A DNA stretch of 64,000 nt from an uncultured Kiritimatiellota bacterium (GCA_944389945.1 CALXOF010000003.1:1-64000), one strand, 5' to 3'. Shown: positions 16,454-25,563, counted from the first letter of the stretch. Numbers and translations: made by a program. The notes: generated by a model not told the origin, from the sequence alone.

Positions 16454-17452
16454 TCAGTCGTTCTTCTTGTCGAGCAGGTTGGGGTCGATCTTCATGCCGA
16501 AGGAGAGGCCCATCTCCTGGAGTTTCTCGCGGATTTCGGTGAGGGATTTCTTGCCGAAGTTGCGGTACTTGAGCATGTCGGCCTCGGTCTTCGTCACGAG
16601 CTCGCCAACGGTGGTGATGCCGGCGGCGTTGAGGCAGTTGGCGGAGCGGACGGAGAGCTCGATTTCGCCGACGCCCATGTTGAGCTTGCGGCGGAGGTCT
16701 TCGATCTCGGTGGAGTCGGCCTGGGAGGGGGAGTCGAACTCGAGGATCTCGTCGGCGGTGGCGACGAAGGCGTCAAGGTGGTGCCTCAGGAGGGCGGCGC
16801 TGGTCTTGAGGGCTTCGTCGGGGGAGACGCGGCCGTCGGTCCAGATGTCGAGGATGAGGCGCTCGTAGTCGGTGCGCTGACCGACGCGGGTGTTGACGAC
16901 GTCGTAGTTGACGCGGGTGACGGGAGAGAAGGCGGAGTCGATCGGGATGACGCCGATATCGAAGGCGGGGTCTTTGTTGCCTTCAGCGAGGCAGAAGCCA
17001 CGGCCGACGCCGACCTGGGCCTCGAGGTTGAGCTTGCCGTCGACATCGAGGGTGGCGATGACCTGATCGGGATTGAGGATCTCGATGGAGTTATCGACGG
17101 CGAAGTCGGCGGCGGTGACGACGCAGGGACCCTGCTTGTTGAGGCGGATCCAGCGGGTGTCGCGGGTGAAGCTCTTGAGGAGGACCTTTTTGAGGTTGAG
17201 GACGATGTCGGTGACGTCTTCAGCAACGCCGGGAAGGGAGCAGAACTCGTGAGCGGCGCCTTCGAGCTTGATGGCCTTGATGGCGAAGCCCTCGATGGAG
17301 GAGAGGAGGACGCGGCGGAGAGAGTTTCCGATGGTGCGTCCGTAGCCAATCTCGAAGGGGTCGGCGGTGTACCGGGCGTAGGTCTCGGTGGCGGTGGCGT
17401 CGTCCCGGACGATGTGGGTGGGCATTTCAAAGCGACTCAGGCGAATCGGCAT
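16454..17452 (-). CDS. rpoA: RNA polymerase alpha subunit
   Basis: 332 residues, normal length. The N-terminal assembly domain contains FEIGYGRTIGNSLRRVLLSSIEGFAI. A linker follows, then the C-terminal DNA- and activator-binding domain (SVRSANCLNAAGITTVGELVTKTEADML). I choose the ATG at 17452 because MPIRLSRFEMP aligns with the family and AAAGGA lies upstream. The rpsD-rpoA gap carries a perfect 10-bp hairpin (17478-17505). Confidence 0.97.
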   Translation of the reverse strand: MPIRLSRFEMPTHIVRDDATATETYARYTADPFEIGYGRTIGNSLRRVLLSSIEGFAIKAIKLEGAAHEFCSLPGVAEDVTDIVLNLKKVLLKSFTRDTRWIRLNKQGPCVVTAADFAVDNSIEILNPDQVIATLDVDGKLNLEAQVGVGRGFCLAEGNKDPAFDIGVIPIDSAFSPVTRVNYDVVNTRVGQRTDYERLILDIWTDGRVSPDEALKTSAALLRHHLDAFVATADEILEFDSPSQADSTEIEDLRRKLNMGVGEIELSVRSANCLNAAGITTVGELVTKTEADMLKYRNFGKKSLTEIREKLQEMGLSFGMKIDPNLLDKKND

Positions 17453-17477
17453 GATGGTCCGTCCTTTCTGACGTGTT

Positions 17478-17505
17478 GGGGCCGCGCGGGTGGTGTTCCC
17501 GCGCG
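17478..17505 (-). other. Intercistronic hairpin between rpsD and rpoA
   Basis: GCCGCGCGGG pairs perfectly with CCCGCGCGGC around a short loop. There is no U-tract, so it is more likely an mRNA processing, stability or translational-control structure than a terminator. Confidence 0.6.
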
Positions 17506-17526
17506 GCTCTGGGACAACGGGTGGGT

Positions 17527-18132
17527 TTAGCGAGAGTAGAGTTCGACGATGAGCTGGACGTCGATGTTTTCCGGGATCTCGGAGCGCTCGGGGACGCTGA
17601 GGAGGGTGCCGGCCATGTTGGCCTCGTCCCACTGCAGCCAGGATTGGGCGGCGGTGCGGGGGCTCTTGATGGAATCGACGATGACGCTCATGGAGCGATC
17701 TTTCTCACGCACGGCGACGGTCTGGCCGGGCTTGACGGTGTAGGAGGGGATGTTGCAGACCTTGCCGTCGACGGTGATGTGGCGGTGGGAGACCAGCTGG
17801 CGGGCAGCGGCGCGGGTGGGCGCGATGCCGAGGCGGTAGACGATGTTGTCGAGGCGGGTCTCGCAGAGCTGGAGGAGGATGTCGCCGGTCTTCCCCTGGC
17901 GGGCCTTGGCGCGCTCGAAGAAGATGTGGAACTGGCGCTCGAGCATGCCGTAGATGTACTTGGCCTTCTGCTTCTCACGGAGCTGGACGCCGTACTCGGA
18001 GAGTTTGCGGCGGCGGTTGGCGCCGTGCTGGCCGGGGGGATTCTTGCGGCGTTCGAGGACTTTGTCGGGCCCGTAGATGGGCTCGCCAAAGCGACGGGAA
18101 ATCTTGGTGCGGGGGCCGGTGTAACGAGCCAT
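17527..18132 (-). CDS. rpsD: 30S ribosomal protein S4 (uS4)
   Basis: 201 residues. It begins [19 protein letters not shown] and has an S4 RNA-binding domain ([27 protein letters not shown]). S4 initiates 30S assembly and in many bacteria represses its own operon. It lies two bases after rpsK. No Zn-binding Cys cluster is present near the N-terminus, so this is the C-minus form. Confidence 0.97.
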   Translation of the reverse strand: MARYTGPRTKISRRFGEPIYGPDKVLERRKNPPGQHGANRRRKLSEYGVQLREKQKAKYIYGMLERQFHIFFERAKARQGKTGDILLQLCETRLDNIVYRLGIAPTRAAARQLVSHRHITVDGKVCNIPSYTVKPGQTVAVREKDRSMSVIVDSIKSPRTAAQSWLQWDEANMAGTLLSVPERSEIPENIDVQLIVELYSR

Positions 18133-18134
18133 GA

Positions 18135-18632
18135 TTAAACCCTCCTGCGCTTGCGGGGACGGCAGCCGTTGTGAGCGACGGGGGTGCAGTCCTTGATGCA
18201 CGTGACGTGGATGCCGACGGACTGGATGGCGCGGACGGCGGATTCGCGGCCGGCGCCGGCACCCTGCATGCGGACTTCAACTTCGTGCATGCCACGGGCG
18301 AAAGCGGTGCGGGCGGCGTCCTGCGCGACCATGGTGGCGGCGAAGGCGGTGGACTTGCGGGAGCCCTTGAAGCCGGCCTTGCCGGAGGAGCTCCAGGAGA
18401 TCACGCCACCGCGGGCGTCGGCGATGGAGACGAGGGTGTTGTTGTAAGTGGCGCGGATGAAGGCGATGCCAGCGGGCATGGCCTTGACCTTGGACTTCTT
18501 CTTGGCAGCCTCTGCGTCGGCGGCGGCGGTAGCGGCCGTATCGGCGGCGAGGATCTGCTGGGCCTCGCTGAGGGCAGGCTTCTGTTGCTCCTCGGCGGAG
18601 ACGGCCTGCTGTTCGGTGTTTTCTTCGCTCAT
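18135..18632 (-). CDS. rpsK: 30S ribosomal protein S11 (uS11) with an N-terminal extension
   Basis: 165 residues. The canonical S11 starts near residue 49 ([22 protein letters not shown]) and ends in CRPRKRRRV. The first ~48 residues, rich in Glu, Gln and Ala and ending in KKKSK, are extra compared with the ~129-residue E. coli protein. The upstream ATG has an AGGAA ribosome binding site, so the extension is probably real. S11 forms the platform of the 30S subunit. Confidence 0.95.
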   Translation of the reverse strand: MSEENTEQQAVSAEEQQKPALSEAQQILAADTAATAAADAEAAKKKSKVKAMPAGIAFIRATYNNTLVSIADARGGVISWSSSGKAGFKGSRKSTAFAATMVAQDAARTAFARGMHEVEVRMQGAGAGRESAVRAIQSVGIHVTCIKDCTPVAHNGCRPRKRRRV

Positions 18633-18647
18633 TTGGGGTTCCTGGGA

Positions 18648-19019
18648 TTACTTTTCGCGGACGGTGGAGACCGTCTTCTTGGCGCCTTTGCGGGTGCGCG
18701 CATTGGTCTTGGTGCGCTGGCCGCGGCAGGGGAGACCGCGTTTGTGGCGGTAACCGCGATAGGTGCCGATGCTCATGAGGCGGCGGATGTTGCCGGAGAC
18801 CTCGCGGCGGAGGTCGCCCTCAACGCGGTAGTTTTCCTGGATGTAGGTGACGACCTGACGGATCTCGTCGGGGGTGAGGGCGTCGGCCTTCTTCCCGATT
18901 TCGATGTTGCAGGCTTCAACGATGTCCATGGCCCGTTTGGGGCCGATTCCGTGGATGTACCGCAAGGCATACTCGATGCGCTTGTTGCCGGGGACATCCA
19001 CACCCATCAATCTCGGCAT
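18648..19019 (-). CDS. rpsM: 30S ribosomal protein S13 (uS13)
   Basis: 123 residues. It has PRLMGVDVPGNKRIEYALRYIHGIG at the start and the basic C-terminal tail GLPCRGQRTKTNARTRKG that contacts the P-site tRNA. It lies 15 bases from both rpmJ and rpsK, in the usual alpha-operon order. Confidence 0.97.
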   Translation of the reverse strand: MPRLMGVDVPGNKRIEYALRYIHGIGPKRAMDIVEACNIEIGKKADALTPDEIRQVVTYIQENYRVEGDLRREVSGNIRRLMSIGTYRGYRHKRGLPCRGQRTKTNARTRKGAKKTVSTVREK

Positions 19020-19034
19020 GTCTGTGTTCTCCGA

Positions 19035-19148
19035 TTAACCTTGACGCTGCTTGTGGCGGGGGTTCGAGCAGATGACACGAACGACGCCCTTGCGCCGGAC
19101 GATGCGGCACTGCTCACAAATGCGTTTGACAGAACTACGAACTTTCAT
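19035..19148 (-). CDS. rpmJ: 50S ribosomal protein L36 (bL36)
   Basis: 37 residues. It begins [20 protein letters not shown] and has the four zinc ligands CEQC...C...H (Cys11, Cys14, Cys27, His32), so it is the zinc-binding C+ form. It is a short gene, read directly from the minus strand between map and rpsM. The infA gene usually found just upstream is absent. It has its own promoter. Confidence 0.93.
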   Translation of the reverse strand: MKVRSSVKRICEQCRIVRRKGVVRVICSNPRHKQRQG

Positions 19149-19177
19149 GGCCTGTTCCTTCTTAAAATGAGTGGTTC

Positions 19178-19207
19178 AGTATAACACATTTCTGTGTGCG
19201 CTGTCCA
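19178..19207 (-). promoter_or_regulatory. Internal promoter for rpmJ-rpsM-rpsK-rpsD-rpoA-rplQ
   Basis: TGGACA (19207-19202), an 18-bp spacer and the extended -10 TGTTATACT (box 19183-19178) on the minus strand. It lies in the 79-base map-rpmJ gap, and the leader to the rpmJ ATG is about 25 nt. It splits the super-operon into an alpha unit. Confidence 0.65.
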
Positions 19208-19227
19208 CTGTTAAAAAGCAAAAATCT

Positions 19228-20031
19228 TCACTCCTTCATCCAATCGTCGGACCAGGGGTCCTTTTCGAACCAGGGTGTGAGGATTTCCGCTCGGTCGCTG
19301 AGCACAGCCACGGAGTACTCAAAGTGCGCGGCGGGGAGGCCGTCGCGCGTGACGACTGTCCAACCATCGGGGAGGACGCGGATGGCGGACTTGCCAAGGT
19401 TGACCATTGGCTCGATGGCCAAGGTCATGCCTTCGTGTAAAATGGGGCCGCGCCCGGGTTTCCCGTAGTTGGGGATGGGCGGGTCTTCGTGAAGCTTGCG
19501 GCCGACGCCGTGGCCGGTGTATTCCCGGACGACGGTGCACCCACCCTGGGTGACGATGCGCTCGATGAGGTGGCAGATGTCGCCGAGGTGGATGCCGGGG
19601 CGGATGGCGCGGACGGCTTCTTCGAGAGATTGGCGGGTGACGCGCAGGAGGCGGCGGCGGTCGGCGTCGAGGTGTTCGGGGCCGCCGACGACGATGGTGC
19701 GGGTATTGTCGCCGACGAAGCCGTGGTAGAAGCCGCAGACGTCGAGGCTGACGAGGTCGCCGCGCTGGAGGATGCGGTCGCCGGGGATGCCGTGGATGAC
19801 CTCTTCGTTGACGGAGACGCAGAGGGAGGCGGGATAGCCCATGTAGCCGAGGGAGCCTGATTGGGCGGTGCCGTCGCCGAGGGTGCGGAGGGTGGCGCGG
19901 CAGAAGGCGTCGACTTCGGCGGTGGTGATGCCGGGCTGGATGAAGTCGCAACACGCGTTCAGCAGGTCGGCCATGAGGCGGCCGGCCTGGCGCATGGCGT
20001 CGAGCTCTGCGGGCGTGTGGACGTTAATCAT
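19228..20031 (-). CDS. map: Methionine aminopeptidase, type I
   Basis: 267 residues. It removes N-terminal Met from nascent proteins. The five metal ligands are in place: Asp in SLDVCGFYHG, Asp in VGDNTRT, His in GHGVGRKLHE, Glu in LAIEPMVN and Glu in AHFEYSVAV. The ATG at 20031 overlaps the adk stop by 8 bases and fits the family start (INVHTPAELDAMRQAGRL). secY-adk-map is the normal spc-operon tail. Confidence 0.95.
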   Translation of the reverse strand: MINVHTPAELDAMRQAGRLMADLLNACCDFIQPGITTAEVDAFCRATLRTLGDGTAQSGSLGYMGYPASLCVSVNEEVIHGIPGDRILQRGDLVSLDVCGFYHGFVGDNTRTIVVGGPEHLDADRRRLLRVTRQSLEEAVRAIRPGIHLGDICHLIERIVTQGGCTVVREYTGHGVGRKLHEDPPIPNYGKPGRGPILHEGMTLAIEPMVNLGKSAIRVLPDGWTVVTRDGLPAAHFEYSVAVLSDRAEILTPWFEKDPWSDDWMKE

Positions 20032-20674
20032 GGATTTTGCGGAGGGCGGCCTCAATCTTGGGCTCAAGGTCGTGGCCGGAGGCGTCGACGGCGTGGAGGA
20101 GTCCGCGCTGGCGGTAGTAATCGATGAGGGGGAAGGTCTGCTCGGCGTAGACTTCGAGGCGGTGGCGGACGGTGGCGGGGTCGTCGTCCTTGCGGGTGAC
20201 GAGGGTGGCGCCGCAGGCGTCGCAGACGCCCTCGACCTTGGGGGGGAGGGTGGTGACGTTGAAGGTGGCGGAGCAGGCGGGGCAGACGCGGCGGCCGGCG
20301 ATGCGGGCGATGAGGATGTCGTCGGGGACTTCGAGGAAGAGGGCGCCACGGAGGTGGACGCCCTTGCGGTCGAGGAGGTCGGCCAAGATGTCGGCCTGGG
20401 CGACGTTGCGCGGGAAGCCGTCGAGGAGGAGGACGTTGGTGGAGGGGTCGGCGTCGAGATTCTCGGCGAGGAGCTCAGCGATGACGGCGTCGGGGACGAG
20501 GTTGCCGGCCTCCATGTAGGTCTTGGCCTTGAGGCCGGCGGGGGTGCCGGCCTTGACGGCCGCGCGGAGCAGGTCGCCGGTGGAGAGGTGGCGGATGCCG
20601 GGGACGCGGGCGAGCTCGGCGGCGAGGGTGCCTTTGCCGGAGCCGGGAGCGCCAAGGAGGATGACAACGTTCAT
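20024..20674 (-). CDS. adk: Adenylate kinase with zinc-binding lid
   Basis: 216 residues. It converts ATP plus AMP to 2 ADP. The P-loop is GAPGSGKGT, the AMP-binding region is HLSTGDLLRAAV, and the core motif is LDGFPRN. The long-form LID carries CPACSATFNV...GVCDACG, a four-Cys zinc site as in Gram-positive enzymes. It sits 21 bases after secY. Confidence 0.96.
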   Translation of the reverse strand: MNVVILLGAPGSGKGTLAAELARVPGIRHLSTGDLLRAAVKAGTPAGLKAKTYMEAGNLVPDAVIAELLAENLDADPSTNVLLLDGFPRNVAQADILADLLDRKGVHLRGALFLEVPDDILIARIAGRRVCPACSATFNVTTLPPKVEGVCDACGATLVTRKDDDPATVRHRLEVYAEQTFPLIDYYRQRGLLHAVDASGHDLEPKIEAALRKIHD

Positions 20675-20695
20675 GGTGAGGGGACCCTTCTGTGC

Positions 20696-22054
20696 TTAGC
20701 GGCGGCCGGTGATGCGGCCGTGCTTGAGGAAGCCGTCAAAGTTGCGCATGACGAGCTGGGATTCGAGGCGGCGGAGGGTGTCGAGGGCGACGCCGACGAT
20801 GATGAGCAGGGAGGTGCCGCCGAAGAAGGTGGAGATGCTCCAGGGGATGTCGCGGAAGGAGACGAGGAGGAGCGGGATGATGGCGATGGCGAGGAGGGAG
20901 AGGGCGCCGATGAAGGTGACGCGGGTCATGACGGCATCGAGATATTCCGCGGTGGCGAGGCCAGGGCGGATGCCGGGGATGTAGGAACCATCGCGCTTGA
21001 GGCCGTCGGAGATGTTCATGGCGTTGAACTGCGTGGCGACCCAGAAGAAGGTGAAGAAGAGGATGAGGACGGCGTAGAGGATGATGTGGGTGGGGGTGGT
21101 GACGTTGGCGACCTGCTCGCCCACGCGCTTGAGGAAGAGGGTGACGGCGTTGGAGCCGTTGAGGCGGGAGAGGAAGCCGATGAGCTGGAGGATGGGGCCG
21201 GCGAAGATGATGGGCATGACGCCGGCGTAGTTGACGCGCAGGGGGAGGTAGGTGACGCCGCCGCCATAGGCGGAGCCGCGGGAGATGGCGCGGGTGGAGT
21301 GAATCGGAATCTTGCGGAGGGCCTGGGTGAGGGCCACGGTGCCGAGGAGGACGGCAAAGAAGAAGACGAGGAGGAGGACGAGCTCCCAGATCTGGCCCTG
21401 GGCCTCGGCGCCGCCGACGCTGAAGTAGCGGCGGGCCGCGTCGGAAACGGCGGCGGGCAGGCGGGAGGTGATGTTGATCATGATGAGGAGGGAGACGCCG
21501 TTGCCGATGCCACGGTCGGTGATTTGGTCGCCCAGCCACATGACGAACATGGAGGTGCCAGTCATGGCGATGACGGTGTTGATATAGAAGAAGAGGGGGC
21601 TCATGGTGACGAGGCCGCTGACACCGAAGACTTCCTGGGAGTTGAGCATGGTGGCGGCGAGGGCACAGGCCTGGAAGACGCAGATGCCAATGGTGAGCCA
21701 GCGGGTGTAGAGATTGAGGGTCTTGCGGCCGGCATCACCCTCGCGCTGAAGGCGGCCGAGGGTGGGAATGACGGCGGTCATCAGCTGGATGATAATCTGG
21801 GCGGAGATGTAGGGCCAGATGGAGAGGGTGCCGATGGAGCACTGGGTGAGGGCGCCGCCGGTAAAGGTGTCGAACCAGTTGAGCAGGCCGCCATCGGACT
21901 GGAGACGCTCCTGGAGCGAGACGATGGCGGACCAGTCCACGCCGGGGGTCGGAATCATGGCGAGGAGACGGGCCACGGCGACCAGCGCGATGGTGAAGAG
22001 AATGCGGGCGCGGAGGTCGGGAATCTTGAAGAGATTGGCGAAGGTCTTGAGCAT
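20696..22054 (-). CDS. secY: Preprotein translocase subunit SecY
   Basis: 452 residues with ten hydrophobic helices. It has SecY signatures GVDWSAIV after TM1, the TM2 plug region (LLNWFDTFTGGALTQCSIGTLSIWPYISAQI), GNGVSLLIMINI, and the cytoplasmic loop LPLRVNYAGVMPIIFAG. It forms the SecYEG inner-membrane channel. The 102-base gap before rplO holds a strong hairpin with a U-rich tail. Confidence 0.97.
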   Translation of the reverse strand: MLKTFANLFKIPDLRARILFTIALVAVARLLAMIPTPGVDWSAIVSLQERLQSDGGLLNWFDTFTGGALTQCSIGTLSIWPYISAQIIIQLMTAVIPTLGRLQREGDAGRKTLNLYTRWLTIGICVFQACALAATMLNSQEVFGVSGLVTMSPLFFYINTVIAMTGTSMFVMWLGDQITDRGIGNGVSLLIMINITSRLPAAVSDAARRYFSVGGAEAQGQIWELVLLLVFFFAVLLGTVALTQALRKIPIHSTRAISRGSAYGGGVTYLPLRVNYAGVMPIIFAGPILQLIGFLSRLNGSNAVTLFLKRVGEQVANVTTPTHIILYAVLILFFTFFWVATQFNAMNISDGLKRDGSYIPGIRPGLATAEYLDAVMTRVTFIGALSLLAIAIIPLLLVSFRDIPWSISTFFGGTSLLIIVGVALDTLRRLESQLVMRNFDGFLKHGRITGRR

Positions 22055-22109
22055 GGGGGTCCTCTGGGTGCAGGGCGCTCAACGTCGCGGGGGCTTGGCC
22101 CCGGAAAGG

Positions 22110-22146
22110 GAAAAGGGGCCCGGCCCGACGGGGTGTCGGGCCGGGG
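22110..22146 (-). terminator. Attenuator-like hairpin between rplO and secY
   Basis: A 9-bp GC-only stem (CCCGGCCCG 22119-22127 with CGGGCCGGG 22137-22145) is followed on the minus strand by CCCCTTTTCCC. It could terminate part of the transcription entering secY-adk-map, lowering their level relative to the ribosomal proteins. Confidence 0.55.
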
Positions 22147-22156
22147 AGGGCGAGTG

Positions 22157-22603
22157 TCAGATGACCTCGCAGGTACCGCCGGCGGCCTCAATCTTGGCCT
22201 TGGCGGCGGCGGAGAAGGCGGAGGCCTTCACGGTGAGCTTCTTGGTGAGCTCGCCGTTGCCGAGGATCTTGATGCCGGCGTCCTTGGCCGGGCGGTAGCC
22301 GAAGCCAGCCGCGAGCATCACATCGATGTCCACGACGGTACCGTCGTCGAAGCAGTTGAGCTTGCCGACGTTGACGCCGTAGTAAGGGATGCGGTTGGGG
22401 TTCTTGAAGCCGCGCTTGGGCAGACGGCGCATGAGGGGCATCTGGCCGCCTTCGAAGCCGAGCTTCTGCTTGTGGCCCTTGCGGGCGCCCTGACCCTTGT
22501 GACCGCGGGTAGAGGTCTTGCCCATGCCCGAGCCCATGCCGCGGCCGACGCGCTTGCGGCTCTTGCGGGCGCCGGGGGTGTTGGTGAGGTTGGAAAGATC
22601 CAT
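22157..22603 (-). CDS. rplO: 50S ribosomal protein L15 (uL15)
   Basis: 148 residues. It has the Gly/Lys/Arg-rich N-terminal extension ([29 protein letters not shown]) and the C-terminal [22 protein letters not shown] domain. The ATG at 22603 is preceded by GAAAGGA. It follows rpsE directly; the rpmD (L30) gene that usually lies between is missing. Confidence 0.96.
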   Translation of the reverse strand: MDLSNLTNTPGARKSRKRVGRGMGSGMGKTSTRGHKGQGARKGHKQKLGFEGGQMPLMRRLPKRGFKNPNRIPYYGVNVGKLNCFDDGTVVDIDVMLAAGFGYRPAKDAGIKILGNGELTKKLTVKASAFSAAAKAKIEAAGGTCEVI

Positions 22604-22625
22604 TTCGGAAATCCTTTCGTAAGTG

Positions 22626-22654
22626 GCGCGCGGGCGGGGGTTGGCCGCCCGCGC
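22626..22654 (-). other. Intercistronic hairpin between rpsE and rplO
   Basis: GCGCGGGCGG pairs with CCGCCCGCGC around a 7-nt loop, in the gap where rpmD would be expected. There is no U-tract. Confidence 0.55.
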
Positions 22655-22661
22655 GGCGCCG

Positions 22662-23150
22662 TCAGGCGCGGAGGGCCGCGATGGCCTCCGCGGAGCGGAG
22701 CTGGTGGAGGGCGTCGATGGTGGCCTTGACCACGTTGAGGCGGTTCTTGGAGCCGAGGCTCTTGCCCACGACGTCGCGGATGCCGGCGGCCTCAAGGACG
22801 GGGCGCATGGCGCCGCCGCAGATGATGCCGGTGCCGTCAGGCGCGGGCTTGAGGAGGACCTTGCCGCCGTCGCAGACGCCGGTGACCTCGTGGGGGATGG
22901 TGGTGCCCTTCATGCAGACGGGGCGCATGGCCTTGCGGGCGGCGTCGCCACCCTTGCGGATGGCATCGCCGACTTCGTTGGCCTTGCCGATGCCGAGGCC
23001 GACCTTGCCGTTGTTGTCGCCGACGACGATGACGGCGGAGAAGCTGAAGCGGCGGCCGCCCTTCACGGTCTTGGCGCAACGGTTGACGAACACGGTCTTC
23101 TCATCGAGCTCGGGGCCGGCGTCGCGGTCACGGTTGTTGCGGTCGAACAT
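22662..23150 (-). CDS. rpsE: 30S ribosomal protein S5 (uS5)
   Basis: 162 residues. It has [19 protein letters not shown] (RNA-binding N-domain) and [29 protein letters not shown]. It acts in decoding accuracy. The start is coupled to the rplR stop by a TAATG overlap. Confidence 0.97.
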   Translation of the reverse strand: MFDRNNRDRDAGPELDEKTVFVNRCAKTVKGGRRFSFSAVIVVGDNNGKVGLGIGKANEVGDAIRKGGDAARKAMRPVCMKGTTIPHEVTGVCDGGKVLLKPAPDGTGIICGGAMRPVLEAAGIRDVVGKSLGSKNRLNVVKATIDALHQLRSAEAIAALRA

Positions 23151-23518
23151 TACGCTTCCTCCGTCTTGGCGCTGATGGAAAGGCCCGCGGCAACGGCGGA
23201 CTCGACGATGGTCTTGACGCGGCCGTGGAACTTGTAACCGGCGCGGTCAACGACGATGGCCTTGAGGCCCTTGGCCTGGGCGGCCTGAGCGGCGGCCTCG
23301 CCGAGGGCCTTGGCGCCCTCAAGGTTGCACTTCCAGCCGCCCTTGAGGGTGGAGGCGGAAGCGAGGGTGGTGCCGGCCACGTCGTCGATGAACTGCACGT
23401 ACATGTAGCGGTTCGAGACGAAGATGGCCATGCGCGGACGCTCGGCGGTGCCGCTGACGTGGCGGCGAATGCGCTTGTGGCGCGCCACGCGTTGTTCTTT
23501 GCGATTCTTGAGACTCAT
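23150..23518 (-). CDS. rplR: 50S ribosomal protein L18 (uL18)
   Basis: 122 residues. It begins with the basic segment [24 protein letters not shown] and contains [21 protein letters not shown]. It binds 5S rRNA with L5. It is translationally coupled to rpsE. Confidence 0.97.
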   Translation of the reverse strand: MSLKNRKEQRVARHKRIRRHVSGTAERPRMAIFVSNRYMYVQFIDDVAGTTLASASTLKGGWKCNLEGAKALGEAAAQAAQAKGLKAIVVDRAGYKFHGRVKTIVESAVAAGLSISAKTEEA

Positions 23519-23541
23519 GGTTGCGATTCTCCTGGCCGGGG

Positions 23542-24081
23542 TTAGGCGACGGTCTTGCCTTCCTTGCGGCGGATCTTCTCGTCCTTGTAGCGGATGCCCT
23601 TGCCTTTGTAGGGCTCGGCAGGGTAGTAGGAGCGGATGCGGGCGGCAGCCTCGCCGACGACCTGCTTGTCGATGCCCTCAACCTTGACGTTGACGTCAGC
23701 GGTGACGGTGACGGTGCAGCCGTCGGGGATGAGGTATTCCTTGGGGGAGGCGAAGCCGAGGGTGAGGACGGCCTTGCGGCCCTGGACGGCGGCCTTGAAG
23801 CCGGTGCCCTCGATAACGAGCTCCTTGGTGTAACCCTGGGTGACGCCCTCGATCATGTTCTTGATGAGGGTGCGGGAGAGGCCGTGGTAGCTCTTCTGGG
23901 CGCGGCTGTCATCCGCGCGGGAGACGAGAACCTGGGAGCCTTCGACGGCGACGGTGATGCCCTTCTGGAGGGAGCGGGAGAGCTCGCCCTTGGGGCCCTT
24001 GACCGTCACCTCGTTCCCGTTGGCCACCGTGACGGTGACGCCGGCGGGGATGGTGATGGGCTGTTTGCCGATACGAGACAT
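23542..24081 (-). CDS. rplF: 50S ribosomal protein L6 (uL6)
   Basis: 179 residues. It starts MSRIGKQPITIPAGVTV and ends with the L6 signature PEPYKGKGIRYKDEKIRRKEGK. It lies at the base of the stalk near the GTPase centre. Order rpsH-rplF-rplR is canonical. Confidence 0.97.
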   Translation of the reverse strand: MSRIGKQPITIPAGVTVTVANGNEVTVKGPKGELSRSLQKGITVAVEGSQVLVSRADDSRAQKSYHGLSRTLIKNMIEGVTQGYTKELVIEGTGFKAAVQGRKAVLTLGFASPKEYLIPDGCTVTVTADVNVKVEGIDKQVVGEAAARIRSYYPAEPYKGKGIRYKDEKIRRKEGKTVA

Positions 24082-24093
24082 GTGTGCTCTCCT

Positions 24094-24486
24094 TTACCAG
24101 ATGGTGCAGAGCAGCTCGCCGCCGAGACGACGCTCGCGGGCGGTCTTGCCGCTCATGATGCCGCCGGAGGTGCTGAGCACGGCGATGCCCAGGCCGCCGA
24201 GGACTTTGGGGATGTCGGTGTAGCCGCAGAAACGGCGCAGGCCGGGGCGGGAGACGCGCTCAAGGCCGCGGATGGCGGGCTCGGCACGGTCGCTGTACTT
24301 CAGCTCGATGGTGAGGGTGCGCTTGGTCTCGCCGACCATGGAGTAATCGGCGATGTAGCCCTCTTCCTTGAGCACGCGGGCGATCTCGCCCTTGATGCGG
24401 GAGCCGGGCATGGACACCTCGGGGTGGCGCGCCTTCTGCGCGTTGCGGATGCGCACCAGCATGTCGGAAATGGGGTCGGTCATCAT
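24094..24486 (-). CDS. rpsH: 30S ribosomal protein S8 (uS8)
   Basis: 130 residues. It starts MMTDPISDMLVRIRNAQKA and ends STSGGIMSGKTARERRLGGELLCTIW, the S8 C-terminal signature. It binds 16S helix 21 and in E. coli represses the spc operon. The start could be either of two adjacent ATG codons. Confidence 0.97.
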   Translation of the reverse strand: MMTDPISDMLVRIRNAQKARHPEVSMPGSRIKGEIARVLKEEGYIADYSMVGETKRTLTIELKYSDRAEPAIRGLERVSRPGLRRFCGYTDIPKVLGGLGIAVLSTSGGIMSGKTARERRLGGELLCTIW

Positions 24487-24502
24487 AGTCGTGTGCCCTT
24501 TC

Positions 24503-24688
24503 TTACCAGCTGGCCTTGGTGACGCCGGGGATTTCGCCGTTGAGGGCCATCTCGCGGAAGCAGAGACGGCAGAGGCGGAACTTGCGGATGACGCTGTGGG
24601 GGCGGCCGCAACGGGAGCAGCGGGTGTACGCGCGGACGCCGAACTTCGGCTTGCGCGCCGCTTTGACGATCAGGGAGGTCTTAGCCAT
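24503..24688 (-). CDS. rpsN: 30S ribosomal protein S14, zinc-binding type Z (uS14)
   Basis: 61 residues, the short form. [20 protein letters not shown] provides four zinc ligands (CxxC...CxxC), followed by [18 protein letters not shown]. It is the zinc-dependent S14; any zinc-free paralogue would lie elsewhere. Confidence 0.97.
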   Translation of the reverse strand: MAKTSLIVKAARKPKFGVRAYTRCSRCGRPHSVIRKFRLCRLCFREMALNGEIPGVTKASW

Positions 24689-24705
24689 TTTCTCTCTCCT
24701 TATCC

Positions 24706-25236
24706 TTAGCGGCCCATGAACGCCATGCCGAGGGCCTCGAGGAGGGCCTTGGCGCCGTCCTTGTCCTTGGCGGTGGTGACGAAGGTGATGTCCAGGCCCG
24801 AAGCCGTGCTGACGGCGGTGATTTCGGGGAAGGTCACGTATTCCTTCATGCCCATGGTGTAGTTGCCGGCCTTGTCGAAGCCGCGATTCGGCACGCCGCG
24901 GAAGTCGCGGATGCGGGGCAGGGTGACGTTGAAGAAGCGGTCGGCGAACTCGTACATGCGGTTGCCGCGCAGCGTCACCTTCGCGCCGATGGGCATGCCC
25001 TCGCGGAGCTTGAAGTTGGAGATGCTCTTGCGGGCCTTGCAGAGGACGGCCTTCTGGCCGGTGATCGCCTCAAGGTCCTGCACCAGCTGCTTCTGGACGT
25101 CCTTTTCCTGGATGCCGAACGCCATGTTGACGACGATCTTCGTCAGGCGGGGCACCAACATCGGGTTCGTGACCCCGAGCTTCTTCTCGAGCGCGGGGAC
25201 GATTTCCTTGGCGTAGGTCTCTTTCAGATTGGCCAT
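24706..25236 (-). CDS. rplE: 50S ribosomal protein L5 (uL5)
   Basis: 176 residues. It contains [13 protein letters not shown], the L5 signature region, and FEIT-like [10 protein letters not shown]. It carries 5S rRNA into the large subunit and contacts P-site tRNA. It lies 12 bases after rplX. Confidence 0.97.
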   Translation of the reverse strand: MANLKETYAKEIVPALEKKLGVTNPMLVPRLTKIVVNMAFGIQEKDVQKQLVQDLEAITGQKAVLCKARKSISNFKLREGMPIGAKVTLRGNRMYEFADRFFNVTLPRIRDFRGVPNRGFDKAGNYTMGMKEYVTFPEITAVSTASGLDITFVTTAKDKDGAKALLEALGMAFMGR

Positions 25237-25248
25237 GTTCGCTGCTCC

Positions 25249-25563
25249 TTAGTCCAACGCCTTGCCGGAGACCTTGAGGGTGCGCACCTTGGTCTCGCCG
25301 TTCTGGGTACGGGTGATGCGGCTACCGCACTTCTTGTCCGCGTCATAAGGCATCAGGTTCGAGAGCTGGATGGGCGCCTCGACCTCGATGATGCCGCCTT
25401 CTTGCTGTTCGGTGCGGCGGACGGTCTTCTTGACCTTCCGCAGGCCTTCCACGATCGCGGTGCCCTGCTTGGGGTTCACGGAGACGACTTTCCCCGTCTT
25501 GCCCTTGTCGGCGCCGGCGATCGCGATCACCGTGTCGTTCTTCTTGATTCTTGCGATGCTCAT
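25249..25563 (-). CDS. rplX: 50S ribosomal protein L24 (uL24)
   Basis: 104 residues. It has the KOW motif KKNDTVIAIAGADKGKTGKV and the C-terminal SNLMPYDADKKCGSRI. The frame continues upstream, but the ATG at 25563 matches the family start. A 116-base gap separates it from rplN, unusually long for this operon. It has no clear promoter or terminator and could hold a translational control structure. Confidence 0.96.
   Translation of the reverse strand: MSIARIKKNDTVIAIAGADKGKTGKVVSVNPKQGTAIVEGLRKVKKTVRRTEQQEGGIIEVEAPIQLSNLMPYDADKKCGSRITRTQNGETKVRTLKVSGKALD

Noticed and set aside
19868-22729. A 953-codon plus-strand open frame across map, adk, secY and rplO
   Set aside because: It is antisense to four certain genes, its product is low-complexity Gly/Glu/Val/Asp, and it arises from GC-rich third positions.
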